A stretch of DNA of 64,000 nucleotides, taken from NCBI GenBank assembly GCA_004173475.1, contig SEBU01000001.1, forward strand, positions 930,001 to 994,000, given 5' to 3'. Numbering within the stretch: position 1 is the stretch's first letter; the number at the start of each line of letters is the position of its first letter. Source of the DNA: Gammaproteobacteria bacterium. GTDB lineage: Bacteria; Pseudomonadota; Gammaproteobacteria; Pseudomonadales; Cellvibrionaceae. The position numbers and the translations under genes were made by a program. Shown piece after piece: positions 39,188 to 48,800 of this stretch. Under the pieces are notes generated by a model. That model made no database searches and was not told where the DNA came from. It worked only from the letters and a program-made list of their open reading frames with translations.

Positions 39188-39868
39188 ATGACTGACATTT
39201 TCAATGATGCCGCACTAAGCGAATATACGACGGCTTTAAAAGAGTTAGGAGCTCAAAAAACTGTCCAGGGCGCCCTTAAGAAATCTTTTACTAGATATGA
39301 AAATCTTATTGCCAAATCCACGGAAGAATCTACGATCAAGCCTGCCTGCAAGGCGGGATGCGCTTATTGCTGCCATTATAAAGTTGAAGTAATGGCCCAC
39401 GAGATTTTCCTGATCAAAGATCACCTTCAGCAAAACTGGACAGCAACGCAAATTAAAAGCTTGCTCAAGGATGCGGAAGAAAATGCAAAAATTATTAAAA
39501 CGCTGACTCAGGAACAGCACCTTGTCACCAATATAAAATGTCCCTTTCTGATAGAAAACCAATGCAGCATTTATTCAGTTCGTCCTTTCAAATGCCGAAA
39601 CTTTCATGCGACAGACGCAAACGCCTGTGAGAAATCTTTTAATGATCCCGAAAACCTAGATATAGAGAGTAACTTTGTGGAATCAATTGCCATGTTTGGC
39701 AATGCACACTCACAGGGTTTTGAAGCAGCCGTTAAAAATACGGGGCTTGATGCTAGAGCTTATGACTTTACAACAGCCCTGCTTGAGGTATTTGCTGAGC
39801 CCAATGCGCTAAAACGATTTAGCAGAGGAAAGAAAACCTTTATTAAAGCGATCGAAATTGAAGAGTAA
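39188..39868 (+). CDS. YkgJ-type cysteine-cluster protein
   Basis: A 226-residue cytoplasmic protein with the CxCx zinc or iron-sulfur cluster motif of the YkgJ/UPF0153 family. The cluster cysteines are in CKAGCAYCCHYKVEV, CPFLIENQCSIY, and RPFKCRNFHATDANACEKS. The helical remainder is unremarkable. It has its own start behind the receptor terminator and shares a bidirectional terminator with the GH53 gene. Function in this family is unknown; metal binding is the only safe inference. Confidence 0.82.
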   Translation: MTDIFNDAALSEYTTALKELGAQKTVQGALKKSFTRYENLIAKSTEESTIKPACKAGCAYCCHYKVEVMAHEIFLIKDHLQQNWTATQIKSLLKDAEENAKIIKTLTQEQHLVTNIKCPFLIENQCSIYSVRPFKCRNFHATDANACEKSFNDPENLDIESNFVESIAMFGNAHSQGFEAAVKNTGLDARAYDFTTALLEVFAEPNALKRFSRGKKTFIKAIEIEE

Positions 39869-39891
39869 ATAATTTTAGATATTGAAAAAAT

Positions 39892-39927
39892 AAAAAAGCT
39901 GATCAATTTTTTGATCAGCTTTTTTTG
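39892..39927. terminator. Bidirectional terminator, YkgJ-type gene / GH53 gene
   Basis: A long perfect stem (AAAAAAGCTGATCAA pairing with TTGATCAGCTTTTTT) has a TTTT loop and T or A runs on both flanks, between two convergent genes. Confidence 0.9.
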
Positions 39928-39938
39928 CAAAGAAATCT

Positions 39939-40943
39939 TTATTTAAACGCATCCCAGACTCTTGTCGCCCGGCGATTATTGTCCATTCCCCCCAAGGTAT
40001 AACCATACCAACCTGGAAAGGCTTCTGGCTCCCAATAAAATATACCCAAACCTTTACCGCCATTTACCTGCCCAACTTTGTTGACCATGTCTTTAACAAT
40101 GTTATAGGACTCAGGGTTATCCCAGGGCACACCAATTTCCGTGAGCATCACAGGAACACCGTAGCGAGATACCATGTCATTTAAATTCCATAGACATGCA
40201 GAGTTAACATCCCACCATGCAGTGCCAGATTTTGTGGTTGGATAATTGGAGGCGCCAATGATGTCAAACTTAGCGCCGTTGTTGCGCAAACCATCAAAAA
40301 TCCAGCGAAAGTTTGCGTTGTCCCAACAATTCGCTAAATGCACGATCACTTTTGTATCTGGAAAAATACTTTTGGTTGCGTTGTAACCTGTGTTGGTGAG
40401 CCACGCATAATTTTTCATATTGACCGACGCTTTACCATCATCCCACAGCATGCCATTATTCGTTTCGTTACCTACCTGCACCCATGAAGGGTTTACGCCC
40501 GCATCTCTCAAAGCTTGCAATGTGTAGCGCGTCGAATTCCACACTGCATCCATTAATTGCTGAAAGCTGTAACCAGACCAGGCTGCAGGTTTATTTTGTT
40601 GCCCTGGATCTGCCCAGCTGTCGCTGTAATGAAAATCAATCATTACATTCATGCCGGCAGCTTTTGCACGTTTGGCTTTTGCGATGACATCTTGAGTGCC
40701 GTTGTACCAACCCTGCGAAGGATTTACCCAAACACGCAAGCGCACCGCACTCATTCCCTGCTCTTTCATAATGGACAAAATATCCTTTTTTACTCCGCTA
40801 CGGTTGTAGTAGCTATGACCGTAACCGTCAATTTCTGAGGTCCAACTGATATCCGCACCTTTCACCACCACTGCTGATGAAAATGCGGACAGGAACAGGA
40901 GTGGTAGTGCCACACAATGGCTCATAATTTTAATTAGTTTCAT
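39939..40943 (-). CDS. Secreted arabinogalactan endo-beta-1,4-galactanase, GH53
   Basis: Exported enzyme that cleaves beta-1,4-galactan side chains of pectin. It is 334 residues: a signal peptide (about 1-24, ending FSSA) and a single GH53 catalytic domain with no carbohydrate-binding module. Signatures are KGADISWTSEIDG, SAVRLRVWVNPSQG and the WVQVGNETNNGMLW block. The acid/base is Glu160 and the nucleophile Glu269 (VPVMLTEIGVPW). The family is well known from Cellvibrio japonicus Gal53. It is convergent with the YkgJ-type gene, and a TonB-dependent receptor lies 1 kb further on. Confidence 0.93.
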   Translation of the reverse strand: MKLIKIMSHCVALPLLFLSAFSSAVVVKGADISWTSEIDGYGHSYYNRSGVKKDILSIMKEQGMSAVRLRVWVNPSQGWYNGTQDVIAKAKRAKAAGMNVMIDFHYSDSWADPGQQNKPAAWSGYSFQQLMDAVWNSTRYTLQALRDAGVNPSWVQVGNETNNGMLWDDGKASVNMKNYAWLTNTGYNATKSIFPDTKVIVHLANCWDNANFRWIFDGLRNNGAKFDIIGASNYPTTKSGTAWWDVNSACLWNLNDMVSRYGVPVMLTEIGVPWDNPESYNIVKDMVNKVGQVNGGKGLGIFYWEPEAFPGWYGYTLGGMDNNRRATRVWDAFK

Positions 40944-41255
40944 ATGGACACTCGTTTATTAGATTAAGAATTCACTGGGCATCTAAGGGCTGTTATTATT
41001 TATCAGACATATTTTGTTATAAATAATTGAAATGACAAGGAAAAAAGTATCTTAATGAGAAATAATCTTCGTCCTTAAATCCTTATAGCAACCAATAAAA
41101 GCTTTAGGCGCCGCATTTAGCCATCTATATTCATATAACGAATAATTGCCTAACTAAATAGCCTTTTGAAAAACTACTTCGCCCTGATAACCTGCGCGCA
41201 CTGTTCACATTTCAACAATTAATGATTAAAAATCAGCAATTAAGGTTTGGGTTTT
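40944..41255. other. Divergent intergenic region, GH53 / TSUP permease
   Basis: A 312-base AT-rich region that must contain the promoters of both genes. I could not assign a convincing -35/-10 pair or an operator, and I see no gene or RNA in it. Confidence 0.4.
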
Positions 41256-42041
41256 ATGGATTTTCAATACCCCTTTGCATTGGCGGGTTTGTTTGTAGGT
41301 TTTGTTGTAGGACTTACGGGTGTTGGTGGCGGCTCTTTGATGACACCTATTTTGCTGCAGTTTGGTATTTCGCCAGCCAGCGCCGTAGGTACGGATTTAT
41401 TGTATGCAGCCATCACCAAATCAGGTGGAATTCACGTTCATCATAAGAAACGTAACATAGACTGGCGGATCACCCTCATCCTGGCACTTGGCAGCGTGCC
41501 TGCTGCCTTAGCAACCTTATGGTTTTTGCAGTCCAGTCACATGGACACTGCCAGCCTTAACAAGATGATAAAAACATCGCTCGGCTGGGCAATGTTTTTC
41601 ACCGCGTTGGCTATTTTATTTAAACAAAAAATTATGGATTACAGCCGTCGCAATGACATCTGGCTAACGCGCATGACAACCAAGCAACAGGATGTAGCTA
41701 CTTTAATCACTGGGTTAGTATTGGGTGCGGTTGTGACGCTCACGTCCATCGGTGCTGGTGCCTTGGGAACAGTCGCATTATTTTTACTTTATCCTTTATT
41801 ACCTACCGTGAAATTAGTAGGTACTGAAATTGCGCACGCGGTTCCACTTACACTTGTTGCGGGTTTAGGTCATGCAAGCTTTGGAAATGTTGATTGGGGT
41901 TTGTTAATTAATTTGTTGATTGGTTCGCTGCCAGGAATTTATATAGGCAGCCATTTGGCAAATCGTGCGTCTGACAAGTATTTACGCCCTGCCCTCGCGA
42001 TGATGATGGTTTACGCAGGAACCAAACTGGTTTTTGTTTAA
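41256..42041 (+). CDS. TSUP (TauE/SafE) family sulfite/organosulfonate permease
   Basis: An integral membrane transporter of 261 residues with about eight hydrophobic helices. Two pseudo-repeats each begin with the family glycine motif: AGLFVGFVVGLTGVGGGSLM and TGLVLGAVVTLTSIGAGALG. Members export sulfite, sulfoacetate or related anions. The ATG at 41256 is preferred over the TTG at 41247. No sulfur-metabolism gene is adjacent, so the substrate is unknown. Confidence 0.88.
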   Translation: MDFQYPFALAGLFVGFVVGLTGVGGGSLMTPILLQFGISPASAVGTDLLYAAITKSGGIHVHHKKRNIDWRITLILALGSVPAALATLWFLQSSHMDTASLNKMIKTSLGWAMFFTALAILFKQKIMDYSRRNDIWLTRMTTKQQDVATLITGLVLGAVVTLTSIGAGALGTVALFLLYPLLPTVKLVGTEIAHAVPLTLVAGLGHASFGNVDWGLLINLLIGSLPGIYIGSHLANRASDKYLRPALAMMMVYAGTKLVFV

Positions 42042-42075
42042 ATTTTAGTTGGCGCGCTATGAATATTTAAAAACC

Positions 42076-42103
42076 AAAGGCGATTTTCAAATCGCCTTTT
42101 TTA
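42076..42103. terminator. Terminator between the TSUP permease and transglutaminase genes
   Basis: A stem AAAGGCGAT/ATCGCCTTT, extendable over a very short loop, is followed by TTTTT and preceded by an A-rich stretch. It lies between convergent genes and is most favourable for the plus-strand permease gene. Confidence 0.85.
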
Positions 42104-42114
42104 TTTCAGAAGTA

Positions 42115-42996
42115 TTAAGCAACTCGCTGAACATCCACAGAAACAAATAATTGTGGCGAGTGACCGCCGCCAAATATCACGCCTTTTAGCGGAGTTACAT
42201 CGGAGTAATCCCTACCCCAGGCGGTGGTGATATGTTGCTCGCCAGTAACCCGATTATTGGTAGGATCAAATTCAAACCATCCTTCGCCCGGTGAAAAAAC
42301 TGCAAACCATGCGTGAGTTGCATCAGCCCCCACTAATTTCTCTTCCCCAGGTGGCGGTAGTGTTTCCAAATAACCGCTGACATAGCGCGCAGGATATCCC
42401 AGCGATCGCAAACAGCCGATCGCAAGATGCGCAAAATCCTGACACACACCGCGCTTATGTTTAAAGACATCTGCCAAAGGTGTTGCAACATCAGAAAATT
42501 CAGGATCGTAAGTAAAATCGTTATATATTCGCTGGGTTAATTCCATCACCGCAGAAAGAAATGGACGATCGTCAGTAAAAGAAGCCTGTGCATAGTCAGC
42601 CAAATATTGCTGCGATTGCACCATGAGCGAGTCCAACATAAATTCGCGCGCATTTACACAATCTACACTTTTTGTATTTTCCAACAGATATTTTACGTAG
42701 CTGCAAGGGTTGCCAAAATCAAGATTGATATTCGCTTCCCAATCTTTCACCTCAATATTGCTAGTGATGCTCAGCTCCAACTCGTTATGATCTTTTTCGA
42801 TTGAAAACTGTAAAAATTGATTGCCGAAATTATCGGTATGCGTGTTATGCGTTGTTGCTAAGGGTGATATTTTTATATCTAAGGCATCAACTTGTTGCGT
42901 AACTGTATTGCGAGGGATTACATAAGCAATGTTGTAACAATTGCTTACCGACAACGCGTATTTATAACTAGTGATATGCCTAACAATGTATTTCAT
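42115..42996 (-). CDS. Transglutaminase-like protein, short form
   Basis: A 293-residue bacterial transglutaminase-like cysteine protease or transferase. The N-terminal beta domain (about 1-90, opening MKYIVRHITSYKYALSVSNC) is the bact_transglu_N type. The catalytic core has Cys185 in KRGVCQDFAHLAIGCLRSLG, His228 in ADATHAWFAVF and Asp244 in WFEFDPTNN. It is third in a leftward set after the ATP-grasp/alpha-E fusion (60-base gap). Such cassettes are recognised in comparative genomics (amidoligase analyses by Iyer and colleagues) but the substrate is unknown. No signal peptide is seen, so it is probably cytoplasmic. Confidence 0.88.
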   Translation of the reverse strand: MKYIVRHITSYKYALSVSNCYNIAYVIPRNTVTQQVDALDIKISPLATTHNTHTDNFGNQFLQFSIEKDHNELELSITSNIEVKDWEANINLDFGNPCSYVKYLLENTKSVDCVNAREFMLDSLMVQSQQYLADYAQASFTDDRPFLSAVMELTQRIYNDFTYDPEFSDVATPLADVFKHKRGVCQDFAHLAIGCLRSLGYPARYVSGYLETLPPPGEEKLVGADATHAWFAVFSPGEGWFEFDPTNNRVTGEQHITTAWGRDYSDVTPLKGVIFGGGHSPQLFVSVDVQRVA

Positions 42997-43056
42997 AGGG
43001 TTTTTTGCTCACTGCGATTTTATTGCAGATTGTGTATTACTCTTTCAAATACGCGG

Positions 43057-45612
43057 CTACAGATGATCTTGCCACTCAGTATTTTTCACCAACAATTGTG
43101 GCCCTTGAGCGTGATCGAAATAACGTTGACTGATAGCTTTCGCTGCGCTGCCGATAAGATATTGAACTCGTGCAAGAATTTGGTCCAGATCCTGGCGCAC
43201 ACCTGTTTCGGCTTTTGCCAGCTCTTTTACATCACTCAATTTAAGTGCAGTAGTCGCTTCCAATAAAAATTTATTCTCAGGACTTAAAGTGTCTTTATTG
43301 CCGGGTAGATCGGCGAAATGCATTGCAAGTTCTTCAATTTGAAAAATAAGCGAGCGTGGATTATTAACATTGAGCAATAACATCTCTAGTCCGTTTTCAA
43401 CGTTTACACCGCTTTGATAACGACGACGATAGGAAATTAAAGCTTCTCCATTTAACAGCGCAGTTTCAACCAACACCTCTTGTTCTATATCTTCAAACTT
43501 GCTGGTCAACATGGAGCGCAAGCCGCTGATAATTTGCAATGCACGCTCCATACGCCGGCCCATTTCCATAAAGTGCCAACCATTACCGCGAATCATACTT
43601 TCGTGCATCAAGCCCGCAAAGGCCAGCAGTGCCGTTACTAAAGGTGCAAGCGCTTCTTCAGGTGCAGACAATCCATCTGGCTTCAAATTTATTTTTAACG
43701 CGTCGAGCTCATCACCGATATTATTAATAATACGTTGCGTATCGTTTGATAATTGTTCTTTTACCTGTTCCGCAGATTTGATCATGGCAATTAAATTATT
43801 GGCCACACTGCCAATACGTTGCTGATCCAGAATAATGGCAATCATTTCCGGCTCGGGATTATTTAGTAAATCACTGCTAATTCTCGTAAACCCGGGGTAT
43901 GTAGATGTAACGTCCGTTATGGCTTTCAATAATGTTTTGCAGACAACTTCGGGTAAAGCCTCAGTTTTATTTAATTGCACGAACACTGTACGTAACAAAC
44001 GCAAACCTGACTCAGCTCGTTCGGCATAGCGCCCCATCCAAAATAAATTTTCTACTACGCGACTGGGAAGCTCGCCGACATTTTCTTGAATCTGTTGAGC
44101 TTCAGGCGTGCGCAGCGTTATTTGTTTTTCCGGTTCCGATGCTAACACCCAAGTATCTTTTGAAACGGAGCCACGTTGGTTAGATATAATTTTTTTATCT
44201 GCATCCAAATTAACGCGCGTTAAGCCACCGGGCAACACTGAATAAGACGCTTCACTCGCAACCGCAAAGGTACGCAAGATAGAAGCACGCGGTAAAAATT
44301 GACCTTGATGCCAAGTGGGTGTTTTCGCACTCGGAATATATTCTTGCGCGGCAAATTGATAGGGGTGCTTGCGAATGCGATTTTGCCAGGCTTGCAACTT
44401 TGTATCGTCCAACTCGGCGCCATAAACTTCATAGATACCAGGTTTACGATAAGTTGGCTTGATTAATAAATTTTTTAAATTTGCGCACACGTATTCTAAA
44501 TCGTCTTTGTCACCGCACCACCATGTCTTTACAGATTCCATTTGTAAACCACGCCCTAATAACACGCGAGCTATTTCAGGTAGGTAACGCAAGAGCGCAG
44601 GATTTTCTAAAACACTTGCGCCTAATGGATTAGCAATAGCTACATTACCCATACGCACAACTTCCAGTAAACCTGGAACACCTAATTGTGAGTTGCCTTT
44701 TAATTCGACCGGGTCGCAATAAACATCGTCGACGCGACGCAAAATAACGTCGACACGTTTTAACCCTTCAAGAGACTTCATCCACACATAGCCATTACGC
44801 ACAGTGAGGTCACTACCTTGCACCAATTGAAAACCTAAATAATTTGCAAGATAAGCGTGCTCAAAATAAGTTTCGTTGTAAGCACCGGGAGTTAACACCA
44901 CTATGCGTGCAATACCACCGTTTGGATTTAGCTCGTGTAATTTTTGACGCAAGCGCGAAAAAAATAAAGACAAACGATGCACGTGGCTATCGCGAAATAA
45001 GCTGGGAAAAACGCGGTTCATTACGGTACGATTTTCTAACGCGTAACCTGCACCTGAAGGAGCTTGAGTGCGATCAGCCATTACTCGCATTTTTTCATCG
45101 GGCCCGCGCACTAAATCGACGCCGTGCAAAATCAGCTGATGATCGCCTTGCATTTTCACATTATGACAAGGGCGTAAATAACCCGCGTGCGAAAACAATA
45201 ATTCCGGAGGAATAATGCCTTGATGAATTAATTTTCGCTCACCATAAATATCTAACAAAATACTATTAAATAATTCTGCGCGCTCTATTAAAGCAGACTC
45301 AGTTTGCGCCCATTCCTCACTGCTAATTAATAATGGGACGGGGTTGAGTTGCCAGGTTTGGCTAGCGTTAGGCTCGTCATAAATTTTATAAGTTGCACCG
45401 TCGTCACGCAAAATGCGGCGAACTTTTTTCTGGCGCTCCTCAATAGCTTCAGTGCCGAGGCTTTGCAGACTTTCCAGCAGATATTTCCAATGGGTACGAA
45501 CTTCACCATCTGCAGTAAAGGCTTCGTCCATCCCCTCTGGCACAGACGACGTTTGGGACTGGGATTGGCTGCTAAAAATGGGATTTTCCATCTGCGCGGA
45601 ATGTAAGTTCAT
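43057..45612 (-). CDS. Circularly permuted ATP-grasp / alpha-E domain fusion protein
   Basis: An 851-residue cytoplasmic protein predicted to form amide or peptide bonds using ATP. The circularly permuted ATP-grasp domain (DUF404/DUF407 type) spans about 75-490 and contains RVMADRTQAPSGAGYALENR, VVLTPGAYNETYFEHAYLA, DVILRRVDDVYCDPVEL and VAIANPLGASVLENPALL. The alpha-helical alpha-E domain (DUF403) spans about 515-840 and opens PSRVVENLFWMGRYAERAES. In many genomes these are two separate genes; here they are fused. The gene lies between the long and short transglutaminase genes on the same strand. The start ATG is at 45610-45612; a second ATG is at codon 8. Confidence 0.87.
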   Translation of the reverse strand: MNLHSAQMENPIFSSQSQSQTSSVPEGMDEAFTADGEVRTHWKYLLESLQSLGTEAIEERQKKVRRILRDDGATYKIYDEPNASQTWQLNPVPLLISSEEWAQTESALIERAELFNSILLDIYGERKLIHQGIIPPELLFSHAGYLRPCHNVKMQGDHQLILHGVDLVRGPDEKMRVMADRTQAPSGAGYALENRTVMNRVFPSLFRDSHVHRLSLFFSRLRQKLHELNPNGGIARIVVLTPGAYNETYFEHAYLANYLGFQLVQGSDLTVRNGYVWMKSLEGLKRVDVILRRVDDVYCDPVELKGNSQLGVPGLLEVVRMGNVAIANPLGASVLENPALLRYLPEIARVLLGRGLQMESVKTWWCGDKDDLEYVCANLKNLLIKPTYRKPGIYEVYGAELDDTKLQAWQNRIRKHPYQFAAQEYIPSAKTPTWHQGQFLPRASILRTFAVASEASYSVLPGGLTRVNLDADKKIISNQRGSVSKDTWVLASEPEKQITLRTPEAQQIQENVGELPSRVVENLFWMGRYAERAESGLRLLRTVFVQLNKTEALPEVVCKTLLKAITDVTSTYPGFTRISSDLLNNPEPEMIAIILDQQRIGSVANNLIAMIKSAEQVKEQLSNDTQRIINNIGDELDALKINLKPDGLSAPEEALAPLVTALLAFAGLMHESMIRGNGWHFMEMGRRMERALQIISGLRSMLTSKFEDIEQEVLVETALLNGEALISYRRRYQSGVNVENGLEMLLLNVNNPRSLIFQIEELAMHFADLPGNKDTLSPENKFLLEATTALKLSDVKELAKAETGVRQDLDQILARVQYLIGSAAKAISQRYFDHAQGPQLLVKNTEWQDHL

Positions 45613-45803
45613 GGGCTTGAAATTCTAATACGGAATGAGATTCCATCATTTTAGCTCTTTTTGTACGCAAATGTTTCATTTAGGGCAGCGCAGCAAATTT
45701 ATTATAAGCAACACCGTAATTCATTTTTTAAGATAAGTAATAATTCAATAATCGCCTTGCTCCTAAACTCCATACATAACAATAGGTTTGATCTGTGAGC
45801 CGA

Positions 45804-45830
45804 GGGCGGAAGGCGCGAGCTTTTCCGCCC
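45804..45830. repeat. REP-like palindrome
   Basis: GGGCGGAA (45804-45811) pairs with TTCCGCCC (45823-45830) across an 11-base GC-rich loop with no T run. Its sequence resembles the GTAGGGCGGAAAA...TTTTCCGCC class of dispersed palindromes in Proteobacteria. It lies 10 bases past the stop of the long transglutaminase gene. Confidence 0.55.
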
Positions 45831-45839
45831 TACACCAAC

Positions 45840-48800
45840 TCACTTCCTTAAATCCAGGGTATGTGGATATTCATCAGCCGGTTCCTCAGGCGGTGGAGCC
45901 ATAGGTCTGGGAGGATGCTTATGCTCAAAGAACTCACGCAAAATTTTTCCTGCTGGCGAAATCGGTAAGGCTCCAGGCGTATGATTAAAATCGAAGAAGC
46001 GATTACCACGGCGCGATTCAGCTTCGTTTGCATTCACTGGGAAACGATCATAACTGCGACCACCGGGATGGCTGACATGATAAGTACAACCACCAATCGC
46101 TTTACCATTCCACGTATCAATTAAATCGAACACCAAGGGCGAATGAATTCCAATGGTTGGATGCAAAGCCGATGGCGGTTGCCACGCGCGATAACGCACA
46201 CCGCCAACATACTCGCCATGTTTCGCTGTCGCATTCAAACAAACCCGACGACCGTTACAAGCGAGCACGTAACGCCCTGGCGTTAGCCCACTGACTTTTA
46301 CTTGTAAACGTTCGATGGATGAGTCCACATAACGCGATGTACCAAAACTGGAAATTTCTTCGCCCAATACATGCCATGGCTCAATCGCCCAGCGCAATTC
46401 AATTTGAATATCATCAAGCTGCACACGGCCATAATGCGGGAAACGAAATTCTTCAAATGCTGCAAGCCATTCCAACTGAAATGGATAACCGTGATCATTT
46501 AAATCTTGCACCACTGAACGCATGTCCTCCCACACATAATGCGGCAACATAAATTTATCGTGCAACGACGTGCCCCAACGCACCAGCGGTTTTTTGTAAG
46601 GTTCGTTCCAAAAGCGACTGATGAGCGAACGCAATAATAAAATTTGTACGAGCGACATGCGTGCGTGCGGTGGCATTTCAAAACCGCGGAATTCTAAAAT
46701 TCCTTGACGGCCACTTGCGGTGCCGGGTGCATAAAGTTTATCGATACAAAATTCGGCGCGATGTGTATTACCGGTAATATCAATTAATAAATTGCGCATT
46801 AATCTATCGGTCAACCAGGGCTGATCCACAAGGCCGTCCGGCATTTCTTTAAACGCAATTTCCAACTCGTACAACATTTCATCGCGGCCTTCATCGACAC
46901 GCGGTGATTGACTCGTCGGCCCAACAAATAATCCGGAAAATAAATACGAAAGCGCGGGATGGTGCTGCCAAAAAGTAACAAGACTGCGCAACAAATCCGG
47001 GCGACGTAAAAATGGGCTATCTGCAGGAGTTGATCCACCAAAGGTTACGTGATTTCCGCCACCGGTTCCTGAGTGACGACCATCCAACATAAATTTTTCG
47101 GTGCCCAAACGCGTTTGGCGCGCATCTTCATAAAGCGCTTCGGTGTTGTTCACCATTTCCGGCCAGGAATTTACCGGATGAATATTCACTTCAATGACAC
47201 CAGGGTCCGGGGTAATTAAAAATTTCTTAATGCGATAATCTTTTGGTGGCTCGTAACCTTCCAGCACCACCGGCATATCTAATTCTTTTGCAACATCTTC
47301 GATGGCTTCAATGAGCGCAATGTAATGTTCTAAATAAGTAACCGGCGGCATAAAAATGTGCATGCGTCCATCACGCGCCTCAAAGCACATGGCGGTACGA
47401 ACAACGTAACCGGCCTCCAAATAATTTTCTTTGGTTTGCTCTGGCGTTTTTGCGACCTGCTCAGAAATAGCTTGCTGTTGCTCGCCGTCTTTTTTGGCTG
47501 CAAATTTTTGCACCAAAATTTCCAGCGAATTCAAACGGACTGATTGATGACTTTTACCCGCCGCTTTTAAGGGCGGCTTCTCTACAATAGGGTCAGATTC
47601 CGGCTGGTAACGATCGTATTCTTTTTCAGGAAAACCAACCGAGTTTAGCGGTAGACGTAAACCTAAGGGCGAATCGCCAGGAATTAACATTAATTCGCCC
47701 GTGCGCAATTTCCATGCGCCTGACATCCACTGACTGAATTGATAATTCCATTCAATCGGCAATACATACCCGGTTTCAACATTTAAACCACGCGTCAATA
47801 ATTTCGCGAGGCGCCGCCGTTCCAGATCATCTTTTAAATCAGCTTTTAACGGATTAACACCAACAGGCAATTGCTGCTCCGCCCATAAGTAATAAAGAAC
47901 ATCTTCATAAGCGGGAATTAAAAATTCAGAATTGATAACAATTTTTTTACAAAGTGTTTGTGCAAATTTTTTCGCCTGCTCGTGAGTGAACGAATAACTT
48001 CTATCCACGCGCGCCAGTAGTTTTTCATCGCGCCACAAGGGCTCGCCATCCGTACGCCAAAAACAACCCAGCGCCCAGCGTGGAACCTCTTCGCCGGGAT
48101 ACCATTTACCTTGCCCGTAATGTAACAAACCAAAAGGCGCGAAAGTTTTGCGCATACGCAACAATAAATCTTTCGCTAATTTTAATTTATCAGCGCCTAG
48201 CGCACCGGTATTCCATTGCTCTGACTCCATATCGTCGATAGAAACAAATGTTGGCTCACCGCCGGTGGTTAAGCGCACGTCTTGTTCGTCTAGTTTTTTA
48301 TCGACCGCTGCTCCAAGCGCATTAATGGTTTCCCACTGCTCTTCGGTGTAAGGCTTGGTTACGCGTGGATCTTCTAAAATACGAAACACTTCATTTGAAT
48401 AAGCGAATTCAACTTCTGTCTTACCTGTTGCGCCTGTAATAGGTGCTGCAGAAATTGGATCGGGTGTGCATGCCAGCGGAATATGACCTTCGGTCGCGAG
48501 CAACCCCGACGTCGGATCTAAACCAATCCAACCTGCGCCAGGAATAAAAATTTCAGTCCACGCGTGTAAATCTGTGAAATCTTTTTCAGGGCCACTGGGG
48601 CCATCAAGCGCTTTAATATCCGAAGTAAGTTGTACCAAATAACCCGACGCAAAACGCGCTGCATAACCTAAATGGCGGAAGACTTGTACTAATAACCACG
48701 CGGTATCGCGACATGAACCTTTTGCAAGTGTGAGAGTTTCTTCACAGGTTTGAATGCCGGGTTCAAGGCGAACGCCGTAGCCAATCATGGCTTGCAATTT

